A stretch of 64,000 nucleotides of DNA from the NCBI GenBank assembly GCA_913058145.1, contig CAJXQM010000003.1, positions 62,001 through 126,000 on the forward strand, written 5' to 3'. The notes beneath the pieces are model-generated. The model did no database searches, had not been told where the DNA came from, and saw only the letters and a program-made list of their open reading frames with translations. This DNA is from an uncultured Colwellia sp. (GTDB lineage Bacteria; Pseudomonadota; Gammaproteobacteria; Enterobacterales; Alteromonadaceae). A program made the translations under genes and the position numbers. Position 1 is the first letter of the stretch; every line of letters begins with the position of its first letter. This document shows, one piece after another, positions 17,549-26,845 of this stretch.

Positions 17549-19942
17549 TTACTCTTCACCACCTTCAAGTAATTCAGCAAAGTAAGCGAGTTTTTCTAAC
17601 GCTAAACTATGAATGGATTTGCGCGGGTATCTTCCTGTGCTATTCATCGTGCCTGCTGTTGTTGCCATCAATAACTCTAATGCTTGGTCTATCGTTTCTA
17701 CCGCATAAATAGCAAAATGGCCACACGCTACCGCTTCAATCACTTCACTGTTAAGCATTAAATTAATCACATTGGTTTTAGGGATAATGACACCTTGCTT
17801 ACCCGTTAACCCTTTGTCTTTACATAGTTGAAAAAAGCCTTCGATTTTTTCATTTGCGCCACCAATAGATTGCACCTCACCATGTTGATTAATTGAGCCC
17901 GTAATCGCTAAACTTTGATCGATAGGCAATAAAGTAATAGCCGATATGAGCGCGCAGAGTTCAGCCATTGAGGCGCTGTCTCCGTCAATATGACCGTAAG
18001 ATTGCTCTATAGCGATATTAGCTGAAATTGCCACTGGGATGTTTTGACCATATTTATGACCTAAATATCCCGTTAATAACAACACACCTTTGGAATGAAT
18101 CGATTTACCCAAATCAACTTCACGCTCAATATCTGTCACTCCTTGACTACCCGCATAAACTGTTGCCGTAATACGAGCAGGCGTGCCAAAAACACTATCA
18201 CCAATTTCTAAAACGGTTAAACCATTAACTTTACCAACATAATCACCTTCAGTACTGATTAATACTTGTTGTTCTTTTATTTCATCAAGCCAAGTTTCAC
18301 TTAATCGACCAGTACGACGTTTCTTAGCCGCTAGTGCCATGGCAATATGCTCAGCGGTCAATCTACCTTTAGCTCCACTATTACCCCAACAATAATTAGC
18401 TTCATCTAGCAAGTCATTTACCTGCACAATGTTCGCTGAAATTTTATGTTGATGCTCTGCTCGCCTTAACGCATAACGCACTAATTCAAGCACTGCTTCA
18501 TCATCAATTTCTGGGTAATTATGTTTCAAAGCGCGTTGGCGAATTAAATTACCAAAAGCCTGTAAATTATCATCGCTTTTTTCTAAATGACGATCAAAAT
18601 CAGCTAGTACTCTAAATAATTCGGTAAATTCCTGATCATAGTCTTGTAAGGTATAATAAATTTCAGCATCACCAAGTAATATCACTTTCACTTGCAAAGG
18701 GATTTTTTCAGGTTGTAAACTATATGCCCCCGGTTGACTGAAATCAGAGTATGGATTCTCTATTGTTACTTGTCCTGTTTTTAAAGCCAGTTTTAAACGC
18801 GACCATACTAAAGGCTGAGTTAATAATTTATCTGCATCAAGCAACAAATACCCCCCATTGGCTTTATGGAGTGCGCCAGGCCTAATTAATCGATAACTAG
18901 TATAACTACTGCCTTGAAAACTAGAAAAATCGACATGACCAAAAAGGTTTTGATAGGTAGGGTTTTGTTCATAAACGACTGGAGCGCCATCATTAACGTC
19001 ACGCGGTACGAGTAAATTAGGTAAAAACCGTTCAACCATTAATTTACGTAACTCTTTATCATTAGGCGCATCGTCATCGTCATTAACTAAAATCTCTAAC
19101 GAGGCATCTACAATATGGGCTTTGACTTTACTAAGGTATTTTAGCACCCCTTGATTATTAGCAAACTCTTGTTCAAGTTCTGTTAAATAAGGCTGAATGG
19201 CTTGCTCTGCGGTTTCATTTTTTAACTGTCGTAATTTATCTGACGATTCTCGTTTCCACAGCGGTAGTTCAAGTAGTTGCTCAGCAAGCACAACTTCAAG
19301 CTCTGACAATAATTGATAAAACTTAGCGCGTTCTGTTTCATCTATATTAGCAAACTCTTTGTCATTTAATGGTTTCCCATCGACTAAAGGTGAAAAACCT
19401 ACTTCGCCATTTTCTTCGTATAATGAAACATTACTTTTTAAGGCTATTTCTTCAACCTTAGAAATCGCTTCATCATATTTTTTATTAAAGTCCCTGTCTA
19501 TTGCTGATTTATGCCTTTGATAACCTGGGTTATCAAAAATCTCCGGAAACAAGTCCATTAATTCATCAATAAACTTATTTATCCGTGATAGTAATTGCTT
19601 CCCATCACCAGGGTTAACATAAAGGCTGTAAGGTGCATGACTTTCGTCAAAGTTATTGATATAACACCACTCTACAGGACTTAATTGTTCTTTTGCTAGC
19701 GCGGTTAACATTTGTTTTATTAATGTTTGCCTCCCTGTGCCGTGCTCGCCCATAGCGAAGACATTAAAGCCAACGGAGCTCATCGACAGACCAAACTCAA
19801 GTGCTTCTTTAGCTCTATTATGACCAACAAAAGTCTGTGCTATTTCGCTAGGAGATTGCTGTTGAGAAAAAATAGCTGTGGATAAAGGAGAACTAAGTTG
19901 AGAAGCATTGAGTTTGCATTGAGAAGCAGACGTTGTGAACAT
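17549..19942 (-). CDS. Lon-like ATP-dependent protease (LonB/YcbZ-related, COG1067 type)
   Basis: A 797-residue AAA+ protease of the Lon-like group, distinct from the true lon at 61086. The N-terminal ATPase half has the P-loop variant GEHGTGRQTL near residue 66, where Arg replaces the usual Lys. The insert at about 150-300 is Glu/Lys-rich and probably coiled coil. The C-terminal S16 protease domain has the catalytic Ser in DGDSASMAELCAL (about 657) and Lys in GGANEKIEGFF (about 699). It is longer than E. coli YcbZ (586), which is reduced in the ATPase part. The substrate is unknown. It is downstream of the YbeL-like gene on the same strand, with a 131-base gap. Confidence 0.9.
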   Translation of the reverse strand: MFTTSASQCKLNASQLSSPLSTAIFSQQQSPSEIAQTFVGHNRAKEALEFGLSMSSVGFNVFAMGEHGTGRQTLIKQMLTALAKEQLSPVEWCYINNFDESHAPYSLYVNPGDGKQLLSRINKFIDELMDLFPEIFDNPGYQRHKSAIDRDFNKKYDEAISKVEEIALKSNVSLYEENGEVGFSPLVDGKPLNDKEFANIDETERAKFYQLLSELEVVLAEQLLELPLWKRESSDKLRQLKNETAEQAIQPYLTELEQEFANNQGVLKYLSKVKAHIVDASLEILVNDDDDAPNDKELRKLMVERFLPNLLVPRDVNDGAPVVYEQNPTYQNLFGHVDFSSFQGSSYTSYRLIRPGALHKANGGYLLLDADKLLTQPLVWSRLKLALKTGQVTIENPYSDFSQPGAYSLQPEKIPLQVKVILLGDAEIYYTLQDYDQEFTELFRVLADFDRHLEKSDDNLQAFGNLIRQRALKHNYPEIDDEAVLELVRYALRRAEHQHKISANIVQVNDLLDEANYCWGNSGAKGRLTAEHIAMALAAKKRRTGRLSETWLDEIKEQQVLISTEGDYVGKVNGLTVLEIGDSVFGTPARITATVYAGSQGVTDIEREVDLGKSIHSKGVLLLTGYLGHKYGQNIPVAISANIAIEQSYGHIDGDSASMAELCALISAITLLPIDQSLAITGSINQHGEVQSIGGANEKIEGFFQLCKDKGLTGKQGVIIPKTNVINLMLNSEVIEAVACGHFAIYAVETIDQALELLMATTAGTMNSTGRYPRKSIHSLALEKLAYFAELLEGGEE

Positions 19943-20073
19943 GGATATCCTTGAAAATTAATACGTTAAAAGACTATAAAGTCTGTATCACAAGTGTACT
20001 CGTTAAATATCCTACTAACAATAATAAGCGTTAACAATATGAAGTTTGGGAATAATTATTTCAATTGCTATCA

Positions 20074-20559
20074 TTAAGGATCAAGTGGCAATCGAGTAAA
20101 AGTATCACCGCCACATTTTACACAGACAACTACTTCACTGGCATGCATGATATGAGTTTTTTCATTACATTGCTGGCAAACTAACTCGCCAAATCCAATA
20201 GTATCTCCGATCTTGTAAATTCCATCATGTTCAAAATCGTCCACCAATTCAGCCCATTCAACTTGCGATTTATCGGTTAAGTGAGCAAGGCTTGCCCACA
20301 TTCTTTCATTCAGTAAATCCAGGTAAATTGAATGTTTTATTTCTGCCTGATTAAGTTGATAAAAATCATGCAAGTCATACATTAAGTTATCAACAAATTG
20401 ATTCAATTTTTCTTCTGTCATCCCTTCAGCCGTTTTTGCATAGGCTTTAGCTTGATTAACTAACTCATTAATTCGAGGCTTTTGAATCTCTTTCATCTCA
20501 TCAAGCCAATCACTAAGATTCTGATAAACTTCCATTAGATATTCTTTTTTCTCTGTCAT
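20074..20559 (-). CDS. ybeL: zinc-ribbon protein, YbeL family (DUF1451)
   Basis: A 161-residue soluble protein with a helical N-terminal part and a C-terminal zinc ribbon formed by CQQCNEKTH and CVKCGGDTF. The ending TRLPLDP parallels the RRPFEP end of E. coli YbeL, which is the same size and also lies divergent from leuS. The function is unknown. The spacing of the two Cys pairs is intact, so zinc binding is likely. The start at 20559 has an AGGGAAG ribosome site. Confidence 0.88.
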   Translation of the reverse strand: MTEKKEYLMEVYQNLSDWLDEMKEIQKPRINELVNQAKAYAKTAEGMTEEKLNQFVDNLMYDLHDFYQLNQAEIKHSIYLDLLNERMWASLAHLTDKSQVEWAELVDDFEHDGIYKIGDTIGFGELVCQQCNEKTHIMHASEVVVCVKCGGDTFTRLPLDP

Positions 20560-20614
20560 AATGCTTCCCTAGATTAACGAAAATTCTGCCAATTTTATGT
20601 TCATACTTTAAGTA

Positions 20615-20672
20615 TATACCCGTTACTAATCAATATATATGTTGTAGAGCACTTTGAATGGTAACGGGTATA
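20615..20672. repeat. inverted repeat with TATACCCGTTAC arms
   Basis: TATACCCGTTAC (20615-20626) and GTAACGGGTATA (20661-20672) are perfect 12-base arms around a 34-base AT-rich middle. The element lies in the divergent spacer between the YbeL-like gene and leuS. A related element with similar ends (TACCC...GGGTA) is at 42938-42986, so this may belong to a small dispersed family. Confidence 0.7.
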
Positions 20673-20842
20673 GACAAAGTTGGTGATTAAACTTAATTAA
20701 GCTTGTCGTGCTATAGCTAGGTAAGGTATTCTAACGCGATAATTTAAACTAAAATTTGCTGTGCCTTTAAATCGTTTATTTATAGATAAAATGATTACAA
20801 TGGCGCTAATAAATCCCACATATACCGTTCGAGACCCCATTA

Positions 20843-23491
20843 ATGGAAGCCATTTATAATCCCCAAGCGATTGAAGCCACAGTACAAAAATTTTGGACTG
20901 AAAACAATACTTTTAAAGCGATTGAAGACGAGAGCAAAGAGAAGTTTTATTGTTTAGCTATGTTCCCCTACCCTAGTGGTCGCCTACACATGGGCCATGT
21001 ACGTAATTACAGTTTGGGTGATGTAATTTCTCGTTACCAGCGTATGCAAGGTAAAAATGTAATGCAACCTATGGGTTGGGATGCTTTTGGTTTACCTGCG
21101 GAAAATGCGGCAATTAAAAATAAAACTGCGCCTGCTAACTGGACTTATCAAAATATAGATTACATGCGCAATCAGTTAAATTCACTAGGTTTTGGTTATG
21201 ACTGGAGTCGTGAATTAGCAACTTGTAAGCCTGACTATTATCGTTGGGAACAGTGGTTTTTTACTAAACTTTATGAAAAAGGTTTAGTTTATAAAAAGAA
21301 TGCTTCAGTAAACTGGGATCCCGTAGATCAAACCGTCTTAGCAAACGAGCAAGTTATTGATGGTCGTGGTTGGCGCTCTGGGGCTATTGTTGAAAAGAAA
21401 GCGATTCCACAATGGTTTATTAAAATCACCGACTATGCGCAAGAGTTATTGGATGATTTAGACCTGTTAACCGAATGGCCTGAACAAGTAAAAACTATGC
21501 AACGTAATTGGATCGGTCGCTCACAAGGTGTTGAGATGACTTTTCAGGTTGACGGTTTAGTTGAAGGCAAACAAGAAAGCTTTGATATTTATACCACTCG
21601 TCCAGATACTTTACTGGGTGTTACTTATATGGCACTTGCCGCTGAACACCCATTAGCCCTCATTGCTTCAAAAAATAATGCAGCCAACGGAAACACTGCG
21701 CTTGCCGATTTTATTCAAGAATGCAAAGGTAATCAAACCACAGACGCTGATATGGCAACTATGGAGAAAAAAGGTGTAGATACGGGCTTTAAAGCTATTC
21801 ACCCATTGACTGGTAAGTTAGTTCCTGTTTGGGCTGCCAACTTTGTATTAATGGACTACGGCTCAGGCGCGGTAATGTCTGTACCGGGACATGATCAACG
21901 TGATTATGAATTTGCGACCAAGTATGGTTTAGCTATTACGCAAGTGATTACTACCTCGAAGAAAAGTGGCGGCGAAGCAGATGATGACGCTAATGTTTCT
22001 GATATAAGCAAAGCGGCGATCACTGAAAAAGGCACATTGATCAATTCAGGTGAGTTTGACGGTTTAGATTTTGAAGCAGCTTTTACCGCCATCAGCGATA
22101 AATTAATAAAAGAGAATAAAGGTAAAATAACCACTAATTTCCGTTTACGTGATTGGGGCGTTTCTCGTCAACGTTATTGGGGCACACCAATTCCAATGGT
22201 TAACCTCGCTAATGGTGAATCTGTTCCGGTTCCTGAAAGAGAATTACCGGTTATATTGCCAGAAGATGTCGTGATGAACGGCGTAACATCTCCTATTAAA
22301 GACGATCCCCAGTGGGCAAAAACCCGCTTTAATGGTGAAGACGCTTTACGTGAAACTGATACCTTTGATACCTTTATGGAATCTTCATGGTATTACGCTC
22401 GTTATTGTTCACCTAATGATAACAGCCAAATGATTGATCCCGCTAAAGCTAATTATTGGCTGCCAGTGGATCAATATATTGGTGGTATTGAACATGCTAT
22501 TTTACATTTACTTTATTCTCGTTTTTTCCACAAACTCTTACGTGATGTTGGTTTAGTACAATGTGATGAACCCTACAAAAAATTACTTTGCCAAGGAATG
22601 GTGCTAGCAGACACCTATTATCGTGAAGCAGATAATGGCGCGCAAGAATGGATTGCACCAGATGATGTTATTGTTGAACGTGATGAAAAGGGTCAAGTAA
22701 CTTCTGCTATTAGCAAAATAGATGGCGAAGCTGTTATCTCTGCCGGCATGAGTAAAATGTCTAAATCAAAAAATAACGGAATAGATCCGCAATCTGTTAT
22801 TAATAAATACGGTGCTGATACTGTTCGTTTATTTATTATGTTTACTTCACCACCAGAGCAAACCTTAGAATGGTCAGATGCTGGCGTTGAAGGAGCTCAT
22901 CGTTTTGTTAAACGAGTGTATAAATTGGTACATGACACAGTTGAGACGTGTCAGGGTAAACATTATGATATTGATGGCTTAACACTGAACGCTGATCAGA
23001 AAAAACTGCGTAGAGAGTTGCACAAAACAATTGCTAAAGTAACCGATGATATAGGTCGTCGTAACACCTTTAATACCGCAATTGCTGCCATTATGGAATT
23101 AATGAACCACCTAAGCAAAGCACCGGTTAAATCTGATGAAGATAAAGCGGTCATGCTTGAAGCACTTCGCGCAGTAGTATTAATGCTTACGCCGATTACA
23201 CCGCACATGTGTCATTACTTATGGCAAACAATCGGTAGCAATAATACTGACGTAGAAAGTTATCCATGGCCAACCGTTGATAACAGCGCATTAGTTGAAG
23301 ATGAAAAGCTAATCATTGTGCAAGTTAACGGCAAACTGAGAGCGAAAATTACTGTTGCTGCTGATGCAAGTAAAGAAACAGTTGAAGCACTTGGTTTAAG
23401 TGATGAGAATGTCGTTAAATTTACGGAAGGTAACACTATTCGTAAAGTTATTTATATTCCAGGTAAAATACTCAACATTGTGGCTAACTAA
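20843..23491 (+). CDS. leuS: leucyl-tRNA synthetase
   Basis: A class I synthetase that charges tRNA-Leu. The HIGH-type motif is HMGH in [14 protein letters not shown] (about 49-52), and the KMSKS motif is in [11 protein letters not shown] (about 637-641). The editing domain (CP1) lies between them, with [20 protein letters not shown]. The 882 residues are close to E. coli (860). The ATG is at 20843. lptE follows one base after the stop codon, the start of the conserved leuS-lptE-holA-nadD operon. Confidence 0.98.
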   Translation: MEAIYNPQAIEATVQKFWTENNTFKAIEDESKEKFYCLAMFPYPSGRLHMGHVRNYSLGDVISRYQRMQGKNVMQPMGWDAFGLPAENAAIKNKTAPANWTYQNIDYMRNQLNSLGFGYDWSRELATCKPDYYRWEQWFFTKLYEKGLVYKKNASVNWDPVDQTVLANEQVIDGRGWRSGAIVEKKAIPQWFIKITDYAQELLDDLDLLTEWPEQVKTMQRNWIGRSQGVEMTFQVDGLVEGKQESFDIYTTRPDTLLGVTYMALAAEHPLALIASKNNAANGNTALADFIQECKGNQTTDADMATMEKKGVDTGFKAIHPLTGKLVPVWAANFVLMDYGSGAVMSVPGHDQRDYEFATKYGLAITQVITTSKKSGGEADDDANVSDISKAAITEKGTLINSGEFDGLDFEAAFTAISDKLIKENKGKITTNFRLRDWGVSRQRYWGTPIPMVNLANGESVPVPERELPVILPEDVVMNGVTSPIKDDPQWAKTRFNGEDALRETDTFDTFMESSWYYARYCSPNDNSQMIDPAKANYWLPVDQYIGGIEHAILHLLYSRFFHKLLRDVGLVQCDEPYKKLLCQGMVLADTYYREADNGAQEWIAPDDVIVERDEKGQVTSAISKIDGEAVISAGMSKMSKSKNNGIDPQSVINKYGADTVRLFIMFTSPPEQTLEWSDAGVEGAHRFVKRVYKLVHDTVETCQGKHYDIDGLTLNADQKKLRRELHKTIAKVTDDIGRRNTFNTAIAAIMELMNHLSKAPVKSDEDKAVMLEALRAVVLMLTPITPHMCHYLWQTIGSNNTDVESYPWPTVDNSALVEDEKLIIVQVNGKLRAKITVAADASKETVEALGLSDENVVKFTEGNTIRKVIYIPGKILNIVAN

Positions 23492-23492
23492 T

Positions 23493-23990
23493 ATGTTCAT
23501 GATGACATATAAGCGCTTGATAATAACGTTTACTTTGGCAAGCCTATTATCCGCTTGTGGTTTTCATTTACGTGGTGATTATTTACTTAGCGATGAATTG
23601 CAAACGTTATATGTCACGTCAAGCGATGTGCACGGTGAATTAACTCGCTTAGTAAAACAGCATTTATCTCACAAAAAAGTAAAGGTACTTAAGCATAAAA
23701 ATGCGCAAGTACCTGAGCTTCGCATTATGTCAGATACGCTAAATAGAAGAACCTTGTCGGTATTTCAAAATGGGCAAGTAGCTGAGTATGAACTTATTTA
23801 TGCGGTACATTATCAGTTGCGTTTTGCTAATGAAGAGCCGCAAAATTTTCGCTTTGAGCTAAATAGAGATTATCAAGATGATCCAAACTTAGCCTTAGCA
23901 AAATCGAGAGAGCTCTCTTTATTGCTCAGTGAACTGAGAAGATCAGCAGCAGATAAAATTTTACGAGATATGGCAAGAGTTCAACGATAG
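23493..23990 (+). CDS. lptE: LPS-assembly lipoprotein LptE
   Basis: LptE is the outer-membrane lipoprotein that plugs the LptD barrel and helps insert lipopolysaccharide. The lipobox LLSACGF follows a short signal peptide, giving Cys at about residue 21, then the typical FHLRGDYLLS. I choose ATG 23493, the first in-frame ATG after the leuS stop; the frame runs back to 23400 inside leuS, but that part is only overlap. Two more ATGs at 23499 and 23502 are possible starts. No clear ribosome site is seen, so it is probably translated by coupling with leuS. The product is 165 residues. Confidence 0.92.
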   Translation: MFMMTYKRLIITFTLASLLSACGFHLRGDYLLSDELQTLYVTSSDVHGELTRLVKQHLSHKKVKVLKHKNAQVPELRIMSDTLNRRTLSVFQNGQVAEYELIYAVHYQLRFANEEPQNFRFELNRDYQDDPNLALAKSRELSLLLSELRRSAADKILRDMARVQR

Positions 23991-23998
23991 GTTTTTAC

Positions 23999-25057
23999 AT
24001 GAAAATTTACCATAACCAACTTATACAAACATTAACACAAGGCTTTATACCTGTTTGGTTGGTTTTTGGTGATGAGCCTTGGCAAAAAAACAATAGTTTA
24101 GTCACTCTAAAAGCTCACGCTCAACAGCGAGGTTTTAGTGAAGTTATTCGCTTTAGTGGCGATAATAAATTTGACTGGCAACAAATAATTGATGAGTACC
24201 AATCATTAAGCTTATTTGCTAGTCAGCGTATTATTGAAGTGGAATTTACTACGGTTAAAATTGGTGATAGTGGTAATAAAATATTACTCGCATTAAGCGA
24301 GTTAGTAACACAAAATGCAGAACTTCAAGATATTATTTTTATTTTTCATGGTCCTAAACTTGATGGTGCCAGCACTAATAGAAAGTGGTTTAAAGCCTTA
24401 ACACAATTAGGGTGTTATCTACCTTTATACGATATAGAGGTTAAAGGACTTCCCAAATGGCTCCAAAACCAAGCAAAAAACGTCAATGTTAACTTGGCGC
24501 CTGAGTTATCCTCATTATTAATTCAATTATTTGAAGGCAATTTACCGGCGTTAGCGCAAGAGTTGCAAAAATTATCCTTACTGTTTGGCACAAAACAAAT
24601 TAGTTTAAGCGATGCTGAACAAATAGTGATTAAGCAAGCTAGGTTTAACCCCTTTCAAATTATAGATGCTTTATTAGAAGGTAACTGTAAAAAGTGCATA
24701 ACGATGTTAGATCAATTACAACAGGAAGGTACGGCTGCCGGTCAAATTATTTGGGTGTTTCATAAAGAGTTCAATCAACTATACGCCATGCTAGATAAAC
24801 TAGCACAAGGTCGTCCGCTCAACGATTTATATAAAGAATATCGAATTTGGGATAAACGTAAACTGCTTTATCAACATGCGCTTACTCATATAAATTTAAA
24901 AGATATTAAACGGGCAATGTCACGACTAGCCGACATAGATCTAATCAGTAAAACAAGTAGTGAATTTAATGCTTTTATATTGTTGGCCGATGTTTGTTTA
25001 ACACTTTACCATGGTGACATTACGCAAAACTATTCATTGAATTATGACTATTCTTAA
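23999..25057 (+). CDS. holA: DNA polymerase III subunit delta
   Basis: The delta subunit of the clamp loader, which opens the beta sliding clamp. The N-terminal PVWLVFGDEPW motif is characteristic of HolA, and the long helical middle and C-terminal domain match the family. The 352 residues compare with 343 in E. coli. It is the third gene of the leuS operon, 8 bases after lptE, and nadD follows after 30 bases. Confidence 0.95.
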   Translation: MKIYHNQLIQTLTQGFIPVWLVFGDEPWQKNNSLVTLKAHAQQRGFSEVIRFSGDNKFDWQQIIDEYQSLSLFASQRIIEVEFTTVKIGDSGNKILLALSELVTQNAELQDIIFIFHGPKLDGASTNRKWFKALTQLGCYLPLYDIEVKGLPKWLQNQAKNVNVNLAPELSSLLIQLFEGNLPALAQELQKLSLLFGTKQISLSDAEQIVIKQARFNPFQIIDALLEGNCKKCITMLDQLQQEGTAAGQIIWVFHKEFNQLYAMLDKLAQGRPLNDLYKEYRIWDKRKLLYQHALTHINLKDIKRAMSRLADIDLISKTSSEFNAFILLADVCLTLYHGDITQNYSLNYDYS

Positions 25058-25087
25058 TCTTTTTTCTCAACCAAAGTAATTTAACCT

Positions 25088-25747
25088 ATGACGAGTATTG
25101 GTATTTTAGGTGGCACTTTTGACCCCGTTCACCTTGGGCATACTCTACCCACTAAAGCGGTAGCAGATTACCTATCATTAACTCAAGTATTGTTAATTCC
25201 GGCTAATATTCCACCCCATAAAGCAACGCCCAATGTTAGCGCAAAACAACGTGCTAAAATGGTTCATTTGGCTTGTAGCACAGAACCTTCATTTAGATGT
25301 GATGAACGCGAGCTAAAACGTGATGGAAACTCTTATACCGTCGACACGTTAAAAGAGTTAGCAGAGGAATTTCCACAGCAAACATTGTATTTTATTATTG
25401 GTCTAGACTCTTTATTAACGTTTACTCGCTGGTATAAGTATCAAGAGATTCTATCTCTTTGTCATTTGGTTGTGAACACCAGGCCACACTACCAATTAAA
25501 CAACGTAGATCAAGCCACTATAGCGTTATTAACTAATCATCAAGTTCATACCATTACTGAATTAAAAAAATATAGTTCAGGTGGTATTCTATTACTCCCC
25601 AATACCCTACCGTCTTATCATAACCACTTGCATCTCGATATTTCATCAAGTGAAATTCGCCAAAAATTAGCCAATAAACAAGATTGCTCGCAACTATTAA
25701 CGCCTAGTGTCTTGACTTTTATCAACAAAAATAAGCTGTATCGTTAA
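25088..25747 (+). CDS. nadD: nicotinate-nucleotide adenylyltransferase
   Basis: It converts nicotinate mononucleotide plus ATP to deamido-NAD in NAD synthesis. The nucleotidyltransferase motif GGTFDPVHLGH is at residues 8-18, with the HLGH type active site, and the C-terminal DISSSEIRQKL matches the ISSTxIR motif. The length of 219 residues is normal. It lies in the leuS-lptE-holA-nadD operon. The 156-base gap to rsfS shows no clear promoter. Confidence 0.96.
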   Translation: MTSIGILGGTFDPVHLGHTLPTKAVADYLSLTQVLLIPANIPPHKATPNVSAKQRAKMVHLACSTEPSFRCDERELKRDGNSYTVDTLKELAEEFPQQTLYFIIGLDSLLTFTRWYKYQEILSLCHLVVNTRPHYQLNNVDQATIALLTNHQVHTITELKKYSSGGILLLPNTLPSYHNHLHLDISSSEIRQKLANKQDCSQLLTPSVLTFINKNKLYR

Positions 25748-25903
25748 CAGAACAACAATATGAGTCAGTGAGCGATAAAATATTTAATCCATTTAGAATG
25801 ATCATATATTTATTCGTAATGCTATTAATGTTAATATTCACAGATTGTGCTTAACTTAATTTAAAGCACCGTAAAAAATCAACTAAACATTAGGAAGAAC
25901 CCC

Positions 25904-26224
25904 TTGCAAACCGAAGCACTTAAAGCATTTGTAATTGAAAAACTTGAAGACATGAAAGGCAGAGACATCATATCTCTAAGCATTGGCGAGAAAGCAAGCT
26001 TTGCCGACTATATGATTATTTGCTCAGGCAACTCAAATCGCCATGTAAAATCAATCGCGCAATCAGTAGCTATGGAATGTAGAGCTGAAGGTATTGAACC
26101 ACGCGGCATGGAAGGTAACGATGTTGGCGAATGGGCATTAGTTGATTTAGGCGATATTATTGTTCATGTCATGACTAACGAACAACGTGATAAATACAAT
26201 TTAGAACAACTATGGGGCGAATAA
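25904..26224 (+). CDS. rsfS: ribosome silencing factor RsfS
   Basis: RsfS binds ribosomal protein L14 and blocks subunit joining when nutrients are short. The 106-residue sequence has the family features KGRDIISLSI, FADYMIICSGNSNRHVKSIA and GEWALVDLGDIIVHVM. The start is TTG at 25904, with AGGAAG upstream. It is followed after 28 bases by rlmH, as in most gammaproteobacteria. Confidence 0.96.
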   Translation: MQTEALKAFVIEKLEDMKGRDIISLSIGEKASFADYMIICSGNSNRHVKSIAQSVAMECRAEGIEPRGMEGNDVGEWALVDLGDIIVHVMTNEQRDKYNLEQLWGE

Positions 26225-26252
26225 CAGCCAATTTTATTGGTGTGATTAACCT

Positions 26253-26723
26253 ATGAAGTTAACTTTATATGCGGTTGGCACAAAAATGCCAACTTGGGTC
26301 AGTCAGGGTTTTAACGAATATACTCGGCGTTTTCCTCGTGATTTATCTTTTAATTTAATAGAGATATGTGCAGGAAAACGTGGTAAAAATGCTGATATTA
26401 CGCGTATTTTAGAAAAAGAGGGTGAACAATTATTAGCGGCTATTCCTAAAGGCAGCCGTATAGTTACGTTAGAGGTTGAAGGTAAACCTTGGACTACACC
26501 TCAACTAGCTAATCAGCTTGAACGTTGGCAGTTCGATGGTAGAGATGTAGCACTCTTGGTGGGTGGACCTGAAGGGCTAGCCCCTACTTGTATAAAAGCC
26601 AGTGAACAAAAATGGTCTTTATCAACACTGACTTTACCTCATCCTATGGTAAGAGTTCTCATTGCCGAAAGTTTATATCGCGCATGGAGCATTAATAATA
26701 ACCACCCTTACCATAGAGAATGA
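26253..26723 (+). CDS. rlmH: 23S rRNA (pseudouridine(1915)-N3)-methyltransferase
   Basis: A SPOUT-class methyltransferase that modifies pseudouridine 1915 in helix 69 of 23S rRNA, using S-adenosylmethionine. The 156 residues match E. coli RlmH (155). The knot motif [12 protein letters not shown] and the C-terminal [20 protein letters not shown] are diagnostic. It overlaps nothing, but the next ATG is 2 bases beyond its stop (see the small ORF). Confidence 0.97.
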   Translation: MKLTLYAVGTKMPTWVSQGFNEYTRRFPRDLSFNLIEICAGKRGKNADITRILEKEGEQLLAAIPKGSRIVTLEVEGKPWTTPQLANQLERWQFDGRDVALLVGGPEGLAPTCIKASEQKWSLSTLTLPHPMVRVLIAESLYRAWSINNNHPYHRE

Positions 26724-26725
26724 GA

Positions 26726-26845
26726 ATGGTAACTCAGCGTATTATTATTCGTGATATTATCTGCGGCAATAGCCCTAGAGCTAACTTATTTGCCTTTGGT
26801 ACTATTCTCACGCCCTACTATTTTTACTATCAAGAGCATAATTGA
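26726..26845 (+). CDS. 39-codon ORF resembling the mrdA N-terminus
   Basis: ATG at 26726, just after the rlmH stop, opens a 39-codon frame that ends in TGA at 26843-26845. This overlaps the mrdA ATG (TGATG). The peptide segments QRIIIRD and SPRANLFAFGT resemble mrdA's own PRVIIRN and SAEANLFARRT, in the same order, with about four extra residues between. Many differences are in third codon positions, which suggests an old partial duplication that stayed coding. It could act as a coupled leader ORF, or be a decaying duplicate. The likeness is my reading by eye. Confidence 0.35.
   Translation: MVTQRIIIRDIICGNSPRANLFAFGTILTPYYFYYQEHN

Noticed and set aside
19733-19772. Arg for Lys in Walker A of the Lon-like protease as a possible loss of function
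   Set aside because: As I recall, the GxGR form is common in this Lon-like family, so it is not a notable defect.
19877-19885. DnaA-box sequence inside the Lon-like protease gene
   Set aside because: It is a single, isolated copy within a coding region, and a similar one occurs in ycjX at 49179-49187. Chance explains it, unlike the paired site at 5374-5426.
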